Below are positions 1-9,745 of a stretch of 64,000 bases of DNA, one piece after another. The position numbers and the translations under genes are program-made. The notes beneath the pieces were generated by a model. It saw nothing but the letters and a program-made list of their open reading frames with translations, did no database searches and was not told the origin of the DNA. The stretch is taken from contig NZ_VJZP01000001.1 in NCBI RefSeq assembly GCF_007097265.1, positions 248,001 to 312,000 of the forward strand, given 5' to 3'. The stretch's first letter is position 1, and the number at the start of each line of letters is the position of its first letter. The DNA comes from Flavobacterium gawalongense. Lineage in GTDB: Bacteria > Bacteroidota > Bacteroidia > Flavobacteriales > Flavobacteriaceae.

Positions 1-640
1 CTACACAGTAATCAATGTTAAATTTCCATTTTTTAAAATTATTGATTCCATAATACAAAATAAGTCCTAAGGCCCCTAGTATACATTCAACCAATCCTAA
101 AATCACAAAAGACAATAAAGAACATTCAAAATATACAAAAAACAATCTTAAGACCGATATAAGCACAAAAACAGAATTCTTAACAACGACCGTCTTTCTT
201 GACTGCAATAACGATTGATTTTTTAAATCAATCACATCAAAAGTTTGAAACCACAAATTTAATGCTGTGAAAATAGCCACCAACAATAATTGAATATCAT
301 TCTTGAAAAATAAAAAATAACCAAGAACTATTAGCGTACAAATAAAACAGCCTATTAACCTTAAATAAAAAGCCGTACCTAACAATACGTATTCCTCTTC
401 ATTTTTGTCTAAAAGATGCTTAACTACAATCTGATCTAGCCCTAATGTAGCAAGTGCACTTACCAAACTTATAAATGCTATTGCATAGTTCCATTTTCCA
501 AAAAGCACGGGACCTAAATATCTGGCAACTAAAACCCCAACAATTAAACCGACTCCAAGTCGAAGAATCTTATCAAGAATCAACCAAATTGCATTTTTAG
601 AAGACTCTTGTTTTAAGTAATACGAAATTTTTTCCTTCAT
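1..640 (-). CDS. Polysaccharide flippase (Wzx/RfbX-like), N-terminal part, cut by window edge
   Basis: The frame opens with ATG at 640 and stays open for 213 codons to the left edge, so the gene is partial only because the window ends. The visible part starts MKEKISYYLKQESSKNAIWL and contains repeated hydrophobic segments separated by short charged loops; the early stretch IGVLVARYLGPVLFGKWNYA-like (GPxxFGxWNYA) is typical of the oligosaccharide flippase family, which moves undecaprenyl-linked repeat units across the inner membrane. It lies 6 bp after the decarboxylase gene on the same strand, so it is probably in the same transcript. Family assignment is from hydropathy and the N-terminal motif; the substrate cannot be told. 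Confidence 0.8.
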   Translation of the reverse strand, partial: MKEKISYYLKQESSKNAIWLILDKILRLGVGLIVGVLVARYLGPVLFGKWNYAIAFISLVSALATLGLDQIVVKHLLDKNEEEYVLLGTAFYLRLIGCFICTLIVLGYFLFFKNDIQLLLVAIFTALNLWFQTFDVIDLKNQSLLQSRKTVVVKNSVFVLISVLRLFFVYFECSLLSFVILGLVECILGALGLILYYGINNFKKWKFNIDYCV

Positions 641-646
641 AAATAC

Positions 647-1621
647 TTAAAACTCCTTATTAAATTTTGTAGCCTCTAATTGTTCGTTGTTAAATTTTTT
701 AAAATAGTCATAAGTTATCTTTAATCCCTCTCTACGAGAAATTCTTGGTTCCCAATTTAAAAGAGCTTTAGCTTTTGTAATATCTGGCTGTCTTTGTTTC
801 GGATCATCTTGTGGTAGTGGATGATACACTATTTTTTGAGATGTTCCTGTTAGTTTTATAATTTCTTGTGCAAAATCATTCATTGTAATTTCATTTGGAT
901 TACCGATATTTACCGGATAGGCATAATCAGACATTAAAAGTCTATATATACCTTCAACTAAATCACCTACATAACAAAATGCTCTTGTTTGCGATCCGTC
1001 ACCAAAAATTGTCAAATTCTCTCCTCTTAATGCCTGCCCTATAAATGCAGGTAAAACCCTCCCGTCATTCAATCTCATCCTTGGCCCATAAGTATTAAAA
1101 ATCCTAACTATTCTTGTCTCTAGCCCGTGAAATCTATGATATGCCATAGTTATCGCTTCCTGGAATCTTTTAGCCTCATCATAAACACTTCTAGGACCAA
1201 CGGGATTTACATTACCCCAATACTCCTCTGGTTGTGGATGCACCGTAGGATCCCCGTAAACTTCAGAAGTTGATGCAATAAGAAATCTGGCTTTTTTTTC
1301 TTTAGCCAAACCCAATAAATTATGAGTACCTAAAGAACCAACTTTCAACGTTTGAATGGGAATTTTCAAATAATCTATAGGACTGGCTGGTGAAGCAAAA
1401 TGTAGAATATAGTCTAAATTTCCACTTACATGTACATAATTTGATACATCATGATTATAAAATTCAAATTTTTCTAATGGAAAAAGATGCTCTATATTTT
1501 TTAAATCTCCAGTAATTAAATTATCCATACCAACTACGTGGTATCCTTCCGCAATAAATCTGTCACACAAATGAGACCCTAAAAAACCTGCTGCTCCAGT
1601 TATTAATATTCTTTTACTCAT
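647..1621 (-). CDS. UDP-glucuronate decarboxylase (UDP-xylose synthase), extended SDR
   Basis: Extended short-chain dehydrogenase of 324 residues, a normal length. The Rossmann motif GAAGFLG is at residues 9-15, [10 protein letters not shown] near 116-125 and the catalytic YxxxK pair is Tyr147/Lys151. The segments [28 protein letters not shown] and [11 protein letters not shown]-like are characteristic of UDP-glucuronate decarboxylases, which oxidise and decarboxylate UDP-GlcA to UDP-xylose in the cytoplasm. It follows a decayed UDP-glucose dehydrogenase, the enzyme that would make its substrate; an intact dehydrogenase of a different subfamily lies at 11952-13343 and presumably supplies UDP-GlcA now. 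A 4-ketopentose or other SDR product cannot be fully excluded. Confidence 0.88.
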   Translation of the reverse strand: MSKRILITGAAGFLGSHLCDRFIAEGYHVVGMDNLITGDLKNIEHLFPLEKFEFYNHDVSNYVHVSGNLDYILHFASPASPIDYLKIPIQTLKVGSLGTHNLLGLAKEKKARFLIASTSEVYGDPTVHPQPEEYWGNVNPVGPRSVYDEAKRFQEAITMAYHRFHGLETRIVRIFNTYGPRMRLNDGRVLPAFIGQALRGENLTIFGDGSQTRAFCYVGDLVEGIYRLLMSDYAYPVNIGNPNEITMNDFAQEIIKLTGTSQKIVYHPLPQDDPKQRQPDITKAKALLNWEPRISRREGLKITYDYFKKFNNEQLEATKFNKEF

Positions 1622-1627
1622 AAATAT

Positions 1628-2104
1628 TTAATTAGTTTCTATACCATAATGTTCAAATCCCAAACTATTCATTTCTTTGCTATCAAAAATATTTCTACCG
1701 TCTAAAACTACTAGATTCTTTATCAATTTTCTTATTTTATCCAAAGGACATCTGAAATCCGTCCTGTCAGTAATCAGTAATAAAGCATCAGAACCCTGTA
1801 AAGTTTGATGTTCAGTTTCACAGTAGGTTATAAAATCCGGGAAGACGGACCTAGTTCTGGTATAGCGACTGGATCAAATGCTTTTACAACCTCTCCTACA
1901 TTTAAGATGATATTTATAATTACTAGAGATGAAGTTTCACCAATATTGGGCATACCCCGTTCAAGAACGGGTATAATACTATTGTGTAAACTGCTTATTT
2001 TTTTTCCATCAATATCAGTACAAATAACATCAACACCAACTTCCGAAAAAAAAAATACTAGTCACCGGTCCCATATAACCTGCCCCAACTGCAACTTTTT
2101 TCAT
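1628..2104 (-). pseudogene. Decayed UDP-glucose 6-dehydrogenase (bacterial Ugd type), internally deleted
   Basis: Reading the minus strand, ATG at 2104 starts MKKVAVGAGYMGPVTS, a damaged NAD-binding motif (family: VVGAGYVGLVTG). A run of ten A/T bases near 2046-2055 shifts the frame; the next frame gives EVGVDVICTDIDGKKI and SIIPVLERG, the rest of the NAD domain. This joins directly to GETSSLVIINIIL and VKAFDPVAIPE, which belong to the C-terminal UDP-binding domain, so roughly 270 residues including the catalytic cysteine are missing. After a further stop, a third segment (SDALLLITDRTDF, LVVLDGRNIFD, GFEHYGIETN) ends at the natural C-terminus, stop at 1628-1630. It cannot encode an active enzyme. 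It is not a recent copy of the intact ugd gene at 11952-13343, which is of the longer animal-like type. Confidence 0.88.
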
Positions 2105-2170
2105 ATTTTACTAAAATGCTTTTTGATAATATCCCCTAAATGCTCTACTCAAGAGGATAACTTAAAACCT

Positions 2171-3232
2171 TTATTTAATTTCCTTTAAAATTCGTCGTAA
2201 AGTAAAAACTACTATCGTTACAAGAGCAGCTAAAAATCCTCCTAATACAATCCCCTTAGCTCTACTATATTTTTCTTTATGCAAAGGTAAAATTGGTCTG
2301 TCAATCACTTGAATTAACGGTGTCTCTTTACGTAAGGTTACTTTAGCCAATTCCGTTTGCTTTACCAGCTCGGTCAATATAACGGTATTAGCTTGCACAT
2401 CTACCTGTCGCCGTGCCGAAGGCGTACGACGCACATTGAGTGCTGGGTTCAAATTAAAAGTATTGTCATTAGCCACTGCCACGCCAATAATTGCACCATT
2501 GAGTTCTCTACGAATAGAGTCAGTTTGTCTTTCGAGTATATCCATGTTCATACGTGCTTTTTTACTTTTAGTATCAACATAAAAATCAGACACTTGTTTA
2601 GCCAAAGCTTCGGTAAAATATTTAGCAAATAATTCATTGGTTGAAGACGCATCAATATTAATTATGGAAATTTTTTTATCTTTTTGTGCAACTGATAATC
2701 CGTTTTTTGACAAATCTTCATATATCATACCCAAAATACTGTCATGCACTCGAGTGAAGTATTTTCTCTTCGTGCTGGGTAAAAATTGAATACCTTTCAG
2801 CTCCTTTTTATTTTCCCATTTTTTTCTCCATTCGTTATTTTGAATGTACATCTCTGCCAATGAAATCACTTTTCCGTTTGAAGTTATGGGTGTCAATAAA
2901 GTTTGTTCCACCATAGAACGGGACTTGAACAACTCTGTCAAATTGGAACCTGTAAACATTCCACCGCCGCCAGAACCTAAATCAAAACCAAACGAACTAG
3001 CCAAGCTACCTAAACCGCCACCTCCTGATTTTTCGTCTTCTAAAGCAAAAGATAAGGTAGCAGTATAAACTGGCTTTTTACTTAATGAATAAGTCAACCC
3101 TAAAGCGGCCCCTAGAATTCCTGCCAATACAATTATTTTCCATCGTGAGAGCAAATAAGCAGCCCAATCTTTGGCTTTATCTATTAACTCTTTTAAAGAT
3201 ATTTCGTCGTTGGGTATATTTTGTTCGTTCAT
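2171..3232 (-). CDS. Wzz-type chain-length determinant / polysaccharide co-polymerase without kinase domain
   Basis: 353 residues with the Wzz layout: a cytoplasmic N-terminus, a first membrane segment at about residues 34-52 (IIVLAGILGAALGLTYSL), a long periplasmic part with coiled-coil character, and a second membrane segment near the C-terminus (GIVLGGFLAALVTIVVFTL) preceded by the proline-rich VIDRPILPLHKEK that marks this family. A glycine-rich stretch (about 70-92) is unusual but in frame. There is no ATPase/kinase domain, unlike the Wzc protein of the same locus. It follows the multi-SLBB export protein by 112 bp on the same strand, suggesting the two form one export pair controlling polymer length. 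Confidence 0.85.
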   Translation of the reverse strand: MNEQNIPNDEISLKELIDKAKDWAAYLLSRWKIIVLAGILGAALGLTYSLSKKPVYTATLSFALEDEKSGGGGLGSLASSFGFDLGSGGGGMFTGSNLTELFKSRSMVEQTLLTPITSNGKVISLAEMYIQNNEWRKKWENKKELKGIQFLPSTKRKYFTRVHDSILGMIYEDLSKNGLSVAQKDKKISIINIDASSTNELFAKYFTEALAKQVSDFYVDTKSKKARMNMDILERQTDSIRRELNGAIIGVAVANDNTFNLNPALNVRRTPSARRQVDVQANTVILTELVKQTELAKVTLRKETPLIQVIDRPILPLHKEKYSRAKGIVLGGFLAALVTIVVFTLRRILKEIK

Positions 3233-3344
3233 TTCTTTTTAAGTTTTCCGTTAGCTGATATCAGTTTTCGGTTGGCATTATCTATTGATATTTAAATCAT
3301 CACGATTCGAAATCCTTCTCAATCACTATTTGCCTTTTACTATT

Positions 3345-5756
3345 TTATCTGATTAAAGCGATTACAATTCCCGCTAAACTTGCCAAGACACCCGCAATAC
3401 TAACAAACTCTCCTGTACTCATCTTTTTAGTTTCTGGTTTTTCTGGTACTATAATTTGGGATCCTGGGGTTACTTTAGGATACGTTCTTATAAATAAGAA
3501 AGAACCCGCTACATCCGCTTTACCATTTGGATAAATAATATAGGCTTTTTTCTTCCAGCCTTTGGCATCAACCCCACCAACAGCATCCAAATAATATTTA
3601 AATCCTTTACCTTTAGCGTAAGGAATCTCTGATGTTAACAATACATTACCCGCTACTTTTACGCCTTCATTATAAGTAGCCACTTCAATTTCATCTCCTG
3701 GAAATAAAGTAACATTGGTATTACTCTCCGGATTTTTAACAATGGCCTTCCAATCTACTGGTATCGTGGCAAATTTTAAATCCTCTTTTAATTTTTTAGT
3801 TAATTTGTTTTGAATACTGTCTTTTTTACCCAAATTCAAATTCACATTTTCCAATGCTTCAATTTGCTTCGCTTGAATAGGTCTCTTGATTTTCATTCCA
3901 TCGATATTGGCAACTGATGTTAAACCACCTGCTCTTTGAACAATATCATAGACTCTATCTTTCTTGTTAGCCAAAACATATTTTCCCACATAATGAACTG
4001 CTCCGCTTATTGCTACCATTTCAGGCTTATCATAGACAGCCATCTTACGGATATTAACTACATCAAAAGGCTGCAATTCAAAGTTTTTTAACTGCTCATT
4101 GTTATTTGCCGTAATTTCGATATTAAATAGTTGCGCTTTATTTGGATTTGCATCGTCTATTTCTTCCGATTTTATCATTCGGGCAACCTCCACTCGTTTG
4201 GAAGCCGAACCAGTTAATCCGCCTGCCTGAACCAATAAATCATTCAAAGTAAGATTCTCATGATACTCATAAACTCCAGGCTTTTTAATTTCCCCATCAA
4301 TGGTTATTTTATATTCTTCTACGAAATCTAAAATCGAGTACACCGTTACGACATCTTCTTTATGCAACGCAATATCAGCTTCTAGATCCCCTTCTAAGGC
4401 TTTAGCCAAATTCACATTGACGATTTCCGTAGTCAAATCAGGTTTCAATCGTATAATTCTCGCTCTATTGCTATACGCATCTTCTTTTAACCCATCCGCT
4501 TTTGCAATTAGATCTGAAATGCGCATGCCTTCATAAAAAGAATAAGTATCCGGTCTAAAAACGGCTCCGTCTATCTTAATACGGTTTTCAAATCGATTTA
4601 ATATTTTAGACACTCGAAACACATCCCCTGACAGCGGCTTATAACTATTGAATTCCGCTGCATTGATATCTTTTACTTTAAATTCTTTGTTTGTTTTTTG
4701 CAATACATTAACCGATGCAGTGTAAGCAAATTCATTGAACCCTGACGCAAAAGCTAATAAATCAGAAAATGTTTCCCCCTTCTTCATCTCAAAAATCCCT
4801 GGACGTTTTACCTGTCCTTCAAGAGTGACTCTTTGATTGTAAGCTGGAATTCGAATAACATCATTATCCTTTAAACCCACATTGTCAGATTGATCTCCAT
4901 TTACAAGGAAGTGATAAATATCAATTTTTCTGTATACTTTATTATCTCTCAACAATTCTATATTTCTATAACTACCATTCTTTCCTGGACCTCCACCTAA
5001 AAACAAGGCATTGTAAACCGTTGCCAAAGAAGATATCGAATAATTCCCCGGTTGCTTACTTCCTATTATAGTCACCCTAATGGTTCTGATACGGCTCAAA
5101 CTTACCGCAACTTGAGATTGCCCAGATCCCACCGTACTATATACCTTTGCAATAGCACCTTTTATTTTTTGGGTAGCGGCTTCAATCGTCATTCCGGAAA
5201 CCGGAATCTGACCTACATATTGAATGGTCACTTTACCTTCCGTCGATACCGGAATACTGGCATTAAATTCTTGCACCCCATACACACTAACTTGTAATTC
5301 ATCACCTGGTCCTAAGACATAATTTATGGGCGTAGCCAATTTTAAATTGGGTTCAAAATTTAACGTAGGATTATCGAATAGTTCTGATCCAAAAATCAAA
5401 GCATTTAAAGTATCTTTTACTTTAGTGTTGACAATTTTCTCTTGTCTTCTGACGCTCTCTTCACCTGTATCCGTATTATTTGAAGCTCCCGTGTTCACAG
5501 CCTGACTTCCTATTCGGGTTCGTAATTTAGCAAACTCTATTGCAGACATCCCTTTGGCTAAAACCATAGGCTCTGCTTGTTCAATCGTCATATTATTCGT
5601 TTGAAGCTGTGTTTTTATTTTTACGATATCACCATCAGTCAAATTATCTACTTTTAGTGTACTCAAATCATTGCTTTTTAACAAGTCCTGCGCCAATGTA
5701 TTGGAAGATTGAAAAAGAATAAACAACAATAAAAGAGTAGTAATTATTTTTCTCAT
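3345..5756 (-). CDS. Large multi-SLBB polysaccharide export protein (Wza superfamily)
   Basis: 803 residues, far longer than a classical Wza (about 260-380). A signal peptide is clear (MRKIITTLLLLFILFQSSNTLAQ). The poly-export domain begins near residue 142 (INYVLGPGDELQVSVYG). It is followed by at least six SLBB-like units recognisable by their G.V..PG.Y pattern (VTIIGSKQPGNY, VTLEGQVKRPGIF, IKIDGAVFRPDTY, ITIDGEIKKPGVY, VAISGAVHYVGKY, VKVAGNVLLTSEI). The end is a hydrophobic segment (EFVSIAGVLASLAGIVIALIR) that may insert in a membrane. No lipobox cysteine follows the signal peptide, in contrast to the small export lipoprotein at 16902-17693. Probably an outer-membrane/periplasmic channel working with the kinase-less Wzz next to it. 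Confidence 0.87.
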   Translation of the reverse strand: MRKIITTLLLLFILFQSSNTLAQDLLKSNDLSTLKVDNLTDGDIVKIKTQLQTNNMTIEQAEPMVLAKGMSAIEFAKLRTRIGSQAVNTGASNNTDTGEESVRRQEKIVNTKVKDTLNALIFGSELFDNPTLNFEPNLKLATPINYVLGPGDELQVSVYGVQEFNASIPVSTEGKVTIQYVGQIPVSGMTIEAATQKIKGAIAKVYSTVGSGQSQVAVSLSRIRTIRVTIIGSKQPGNYSISSLATVYNALFLGGGPGKNGSYRNIELLRDNKVYRKIDIYHFLVNGDQSDNVGLKDNDVIRIPAYNQRVTLEGQVKRPGIFEMKKGETFSDLLAFASGFNEFAYTASVNVLQKTNKEFKVKDINAAEFNSYKPLSGDVFRVSKILNRFENRIKIDGAVFRPDTYSFYEGMRISDLIAKADGLKEDAYSNRARIIRLKPDLTTEIVNVNLAKALEGDLEADIALHKEDVVTVYSILDFVEEYKITIDGEIKKPGVYEYHENLTLNDLLVQAGGLTGSASKRVEVARMIKSEEIDDANPNKAQLFNIEITANNNEQLKNFELQPFDVVNIRKMAVYDKPEMVAISGAVHYVGKYVLANKKDRVYDIVQRAGGLTSVANIDGMKIKRPIQAKQIEALENVNLNLGKKDSIQNKLTKKLKEDLKFATIPVDWKAIVKNPESNTNVTLFPGDEIEVATYNEGVKVAGNVLLTSEIPYAKGKGFKYYLDAVGGVDAKGWKKKAYIIYPNGKADVAGSFLFIRTYPKVTPGSQIIVPEKPETKKMSTGEFVSIAGVLASLAGIVIALIR

Positions 5757-5993
5757 AAGTAATTTATAATAATGTATATTGAATTTTATAATCTGAATGT
5801 CCTTTTAATTACTCTTTTTTCAAGAATATAATAGTTCTTTTTATTTAAAAAGACAAAAAAACAAAGAACTATCTTATGGTTTCGTCGTGGCAAATTCCGT
5901 TGACTTCTCGTATTTGATTATCGACCACAAAACTCTGTCAAAAGATTTGATTCTCAATCTATTATACTCTAAATCACGTGTGTTATTTTATTT

Positions 5994-7025
5994 TCAATTC
6001 AATAATTCTGAATTTTTTCTTTCCAACTCACTGTATATATTCTTAACGTCCTGAGATCTTTCTTTTTGTAAAATCAAATTAGCGGTATCTGTATAAACGA
6101 AAATAGTATTTTTTAATCCAACAAAAGCAGTATAATTGCTGGTTCCAATGACCATATTCCCATCTTTATCAACATGGTGGCCTTTAGAAACTAAATAATC
6201 ATAAACGGATTCAAAAGAACCTAAATCTGACCATGTAAATCTTGAAGATACAACCTTAATTTTTTTACTTCGTTCCATCACTGCATAATCAATGCTGATA
6301 GAAGGAATTTCAAGCGAAAGAGTTAAATCTAAAACACCATTAATATTATTTTTCCAAGCAATTTTAGATTTTTCATAAACCTCAGGTGTGAAAGATTTTA
6401 ACTCATCTAGAAACACTCCTGCTTTAAAACAAAACATGCCACTATTCCATAAAAAGTTGCCTCTCGAAATAAAATCCTTTGCCGTAACTTGGTTTGGTTT
6501 TTCCCGAAAAGAAAGTACATCATCTCCTTTTCGTTCAATATAACCATATCCGGTTTCTGGCTTGGTTGGGACAATTCCAAAAGTAACTATGTATCCTTTC
6601 GAAGCTTTATCGATTGCTTCCTTGATAGCTTCTTCATATTGCTCCATTGCATCAATAATATGATCCGATGGCGTAACGATTAAAATATCATTTGGATCTG
6701 AAGCAAAAGCAGCAAAAGCGATTGCAGCTGCTGTATTTCGTGGCGTTGATTCAATTATATCTATATATGTAGCACTTGATTTTTCCATCACTTGTCTACT
6801 GAGGTGGCAATTATCAATATTACCAACTACCATAATTTTATTCGCCACAGCACGATTGCGTTCCACCGTCATTTCAAATAATGACTTACCTTCAAATAAA
6901 TCAAGATACTGTTTAGGTTGGCTTTTTCGTGATAATGGCCATAATCGGCTACCCATTCCTCCCGTGAGAATGACATGTGTGATTGAATGTTCCTTTTCCA
7001 TCGTATTCTGTATTTTTTTATACAT
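5994..7025 (-). CDS. manC: Mannose-1-phosphate guanylyltransferase (GDP-mannose pyrophosphorylase)
   Basis: 343 residues. The nucleotidyltransferase signature GGMGSRLWPLSR is at about 22-33 with QPKQYL just after it; VTPSDHII, FREKP and the substrate motif GNFLWNSGMFCF follow in the family order. This matches enzymes joining GTP and mannose-1-phosphate to GDP-mannose. The protein ends after the transferase and short left-handed helix part, so it lacks the phosphomannose-isomerase cupin domain of bifunctional homologues. Two ATGs are possible (7025 and 7001); the second, giving MEKEHSITHVIL, fits the family better. About 210 bp of leader separates it from the cytidylyltransferase-like gene. 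Confidence 0.88.
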   Translation of the reverse strand: MYKKIQNTMEKEHSITHVILTGGMGSRLWPLSRKSQPKQYLDLFEGKSLFEMTVERNRAVANKIMVVGNIDNCHLSRQVMEKSSATYIDIIESTPRNTAAAIAFAAFASDPNDILIVTPSDHIIDAMEQYEEAIKEAIDKASKGYIVTFGIVPTKPETGYGYIERKGDDVLSFREKPNQVTAKDFISRGNFLWNSGMFCFKAGVFLDELKSFTPEVYEKSKIAWKNNINGVLDLTLSLEIPSISIDYAVMERSKKIKVVSSRFTWSDLGSFESVYDYLVSKGHHVDKDGNMVIGTSNYTAFVGLKNTIFVYTDTANLILQKERSQDVKNIYSELERKNSELLN

Positions 7026-7234
7026 AACTGTGAGTAGCCTTGGCGTATCAGCAAGTTGGTTTTTCGTTATTGGTTATCCGTAACCTCAAGTGCGGACAAT
7101 ATGAAGTTAAATTTTACAAATTATCGGCCAGTTCAAGGGATTTTTAAAGTTTTAAGATGCTTTTATTCAAGAAACAGCCCTAATAAGCTTTAAAAATTGC
7201 ACTTAGAAACAGTACCTGAAAAGAATCAAAAATG

Positions 7235-7669
7235 TTACAGAACTTTATTATCTTTCAGCAATTCCTTCTCCTTTACTTCCTTACGCAAACTGCTGCTGGA
7301 AAATCGGTGATCCCTAACATTAAAATAAAGTTCAATCCCTTTCTCTTCGCAATACGCCCGACCTGTAAAATTCTTGTCTTTGTATTCATCTCCAATAATA
7401 CGCACATCAATTTTGAACGAACGTAAAATATCTTCTAAATCTTGTTCTGTTGCATAAGGTACTATTTCATCAACAAATCTACATCCTTTGAGTTGTATAT
7501 AACGTTCTACTACAGACTGTGTAGGTCTATTCTTTTCAGGACGGTCGATAGTTGGGTCAGTTTGCAATGCTGTTATTAGATAGTCACATTGTCGCTTCGC
7601 TTCTTCCAACATCGTAATATGCCCAGCGTGAAGCAAATCGAAAGCACTAAAAGTTATTCCTACTTTCAT
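7235..7669 (-). CDS. Cytidylyltransferase-like nucleotidyltransferase (TagD family)
   Basis: 144 residues, the normal length for glycerol-3-phosphate cytidylyltransferase-like proteins. The HxGH nucleotide-binding motif is HAGH at residues 14-17, preceded by TFSAFDLL; VVERYIQLKGCRFVDEIVPY is the conserved RY..L..C..V segment, and the C-terminal SSSSLRKE corresponds to the phosphate-binding ISSTxIR motif. The enzyme should transfer a nucleotide onto a phosphorylated alcohol or sugar-alcohol, giving an activated precursor (for example a CDP-polyol), but the substrate is not readable. It sits between the HexNAc dehydrogenase and manC genes in the polysaccharide locus, so a role in modifying the polymer is likely. 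Confidence 0.75.
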   Translation of the reverse strand: MKVGITFSAFDLLHAGHITMLEEAKRQCDYLITALQTDPTIDRPEKNRPTQSVVERYIQLKGCRFVDEIVPYATEQDLEDILRSFKIDVRIIGDEYKDKNFTGRAYCEEKGIELYFNVRDHRFSSSSLRKEVKEKELLKDNKVL

Positions 7670-7709
7670 AAGTCTATAAATATAAGTTTATGCGAAAACA
7701 TTAATTATT

Positions 7710-8993
7710 TTATAATCTCCCATCAACTGCATCACCCAAAACTCCTTTAACATCGTACAGCAAACTGATTTCATTTTGCAATATCGCGATATCGATAGTC
7801 AGAAATTGATTGTGCGCTACTCCTAAAACTACCGCATCAAATTTTTGATAAGGTAATACATCGGTGGTTATTAAACCGTATTCTTGTTCCACCTCAGCTG
7901 GATTAGCCAAGGGATCGTATGTAGTTACTGTAATTCCATAATCCGTTAAGGCAGCAATGACATCCACAATTTTTGTATTCCGCACATCAGGACAATTCTC
8001 TTTGAAAGTGATTCCAAGCATTAGAAGCGTAGCTCCATTAACAGAAATGCCTTTTTTAATCATCCCCTTTACCACTTGGGATGCCACATAGTCACCCATG
8101 CTGTCGTTCAATCGTCTTCCTGCCAAAATAATTTCAGGATGATAACCAAATTCTTGGGCACGTTGGGCCAGATAATAAGGATCAACTCCGATGCAATGGC
8201 CTCCAACCAATCCGGGTTTAAAAGGCAAAAAATTCCATTTGGTTCGTGCTGCCTCCAAAACGGCGTGGGTATCAATATTCATCAAATTGAATATTTTAGC
8301 CAATTCGTTTACAAAAGCAATATTGATATCGCGTTGTGAGTTTTCAATTACTTTCGCCGCTTCTGCCACTTTTATAGAAGGAGCTAAATGTGTTCCTGCA
8401 GTAATGACTGATTGATACAACTCATTTACTTTTTGTCCAATTTCCGGTATAGAGCCTGAAGTCACTTTTAAAATCTTCTCTACGGTATGTTCCTTGTCTC
8501 CCGGATTAATTCTTTCAGGTGAATAACCTGCAAAAAAATCAACATTGAATTGTAAGCCGGAGACCTTTTCCAATACCGGCACGCATTCCTCTTCGGTTAC
8601 ACCGGGATAGACAGTAGATTCATAAATAACAATATCTCCTTTTTTCAAAACACTTCCTATCGTTTCGCTCGACTTGTATAAAGGAGTCAAATCAGGACGA
8701 TTATTTTTATCCACCGGAGTGGGAACGGTTACGATGTAATAGTTACAGTCCGCTATATCCGCTAAAACTGAAGTACAATACAACCCAATGGCATCACCGG
8801 GTTTCTCCAGCAATACGTTTTGTAATACTTCGTCGGTTACTTCAAATGTCGTGTCAATGCCTGATTGCAGGGAAGCAACTCTGGACTGATTGATATCAAA
8901 TCCTACAACAGCATATTTGGTTGCAAATAACCGCGCCAATGGTAAACCCACATAACCCAGACCAACAACCGCTATTTTTATAGTTGAACTCAT
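7710..8993 (-). CDS. UDP-HexNAc 6-dehydrogenase (TviB/WbpA-like nucleotide sugar dehydrogenase)
   Basis: 427 residues with all three parts of the UDP-sugar dehydrogenase family: NAD-binding GLGYVGLPLA at 11-20, the central domain with YESTVYPGVTEE and GYSPERINPGD, the catalytic cysteine in GGHCIGVDPYYL (Cys267), and a C-terminal UDP-binding domain. The SPERINPG and GVDPYYL forms separate the TviB/VipA/WbpA branch (UDP-GlcNAc or UDP-GalNAc to the uronic acid) from UDP-glucose dehydrogenases. It heads the 9-0 kb gene block, and a promoter-like TATATTTG box lies about 90 bp upstream. Together with the epimerase at 13409-14392 it would give UDP-GalNAcA or UDP-GlcNAcA. Confidence 0.87.
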   Translation of the reverse strand: MSSTIKIAVVGLGYVGLPLARLFATKYAVVGFDINQSRVASLQSGIDTTFEVTDEVLQNVLLEKPGDAIGLYCTSVLADIADCNYYIVTVPTPVDKNNRPDLTPLYKSSETIGSVLKKGDIVIYESTVYPGVTEEECVPVLEKVSGLQFNVDFFAGYSPERINPGDKEHTVEKILKVTSGSIPEIGQKVNELYQSVITAGTHLAPSIKVAEAAKVIENSQRDINIAFVNELAKIFNLMNIDTHAVLEAARTKWNFLPFKPGLVGGHCIGVDPYYLAQRAQEFGYHPEIILAGRRLNDSMGDYVASQVVKGMIKKGISVNGATLLMLGITFKENCPDVRNTKIVDVIAALTDYGITVTTYDPLANPAEVEQEYGLITTDVLPYQKFDAVVLGVAHNQFLTIDIAILQNEISLLYDVKGVLGDAVDGRL

Positions 8994-9091
8994 TTTTTAA
9001 ACCAATTTAAATTAACTATTGTTAATTTCAATCCACCGCTTCGCGATCCCCACTCACAGAAAGGAGTCGAAATCGGGATAATTTTTGTGTG

Positions 9092-9099
9092 CAAATATA
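9092..9099 (-). promoter_or_regulatory. Bacteroidetes -7 promoter box upstream of the UDP-HexNAc dehydrogenase gene
   Basis: TATATTTG on the minus strand matches the Bacteroidetes -7 consensus TAnnTTTG and stands about 98 bp before the ATG at 8993. No TTTG is visible 19-21 bp further upstream, so the -33 half is missing or weak. It would start the 9-0 kb transcript independently of upxY. Confidence 0.5.
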
Positions 9100-9284
9100 G
9101 TCACAATAAACTATTCTTTCTAAAATTTTAAGCCATCTGGAATCTCAAAATACGAATAACAAGAATAAAAAACAGGTAATCAACTAATAGTCAATTAAAA
9201 AAAGGAAATGAACGGCCTGTTTTCTTTAAAAAATCACCTAATTTAGTGATGCCAAAAATGCTAAAAAAGAGGTATTCTAAGCAA

Positions 9285-9736
9285 TAATACCATTTACGTT
9301 TAGAATTTACTGGAGTATATTTCTATAAATTTGTCATTGCTTCGTCGGACACGAGCGATCAATGTCATTAAGTTAAGGATTCGTCAGTTCGAGTTGAGTA
9401 ATAATTTGCGATAGAAAATTTTTACGAAGTATCGAGAACCCTTACGTTTTGAAGGCTTCTCGATACAATTTTAAACATTAAAGCTATCGCATTAATGTTC
9501 AAAATTACTACCATTGACGTTTTTGTTTAATGTATTGAAAATCAATAATTTAACAAAATTAACATGCAAGAATAATACGTCATTTTATATTGCTTTTTTT
9601 GTAAAAAAATTAAGCCTCGAAGTGACGGTTGAAACAGCTTAACTTAATGACATTGCACGAGCGATAGCGAACTGGCGAAGCAATGACAAACAGACGGCTT
9701 ATTTATTCCAGTAAAAACAAACTTAAAATGGTATTA
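9285..9736. repeat. 452-bp composite imperfect palindrome (element A)
   Basis: Outer arms of about 30 bp (9285-9314 and 9707-9736) are imperfect inverted repeats starting TAATACCATTT. Nested inside are two perfect inverted pairs, TTTGTCATTGCTTCG (9330-9344 / 9676-9690) and CAATGTCATTAAGTTAAG (9360-9377 / 9638-9655), and then a core with CGTCAGTTCGAG at one end and a hairpin GTATCGAGAA (9429-9438) / TTCTCGATAC (9457-9466). No protein-coding frame is supported. The layered symmetry suggests small mobile palindromes inserted within one another. Confidence 0.75.
9507..9620 (+). repeat. 114-bp perfect inverted repeat, copy 1 (pairs with 11670-11783)
   Basis: This segment of element A, from ACTACCATTGACG to AAGCCTCGA, is the exact reverse complement of 11670-11783 over 114 bp by eye. 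It contains no gene. The two copies bracket about 2.05 kb holding the DUF559 cassette and upxY. Confidence 0.85.
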
Positions 9737-9745
9737 CAGGAACGC

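Noticed and set aside
1805-2188. Rightward 127-codon open frame
   Set aside because: It is antisense to the decayed ugd gene, with no family similarity; the minus strand explains the sequence.
5831-5872. ATAGTTCTTT/AAAGAACTAT inverted pair before the SLBB gene
   Set aside because: AT-rich with a 22-nt loop and no partner signal; weak in this base composition.
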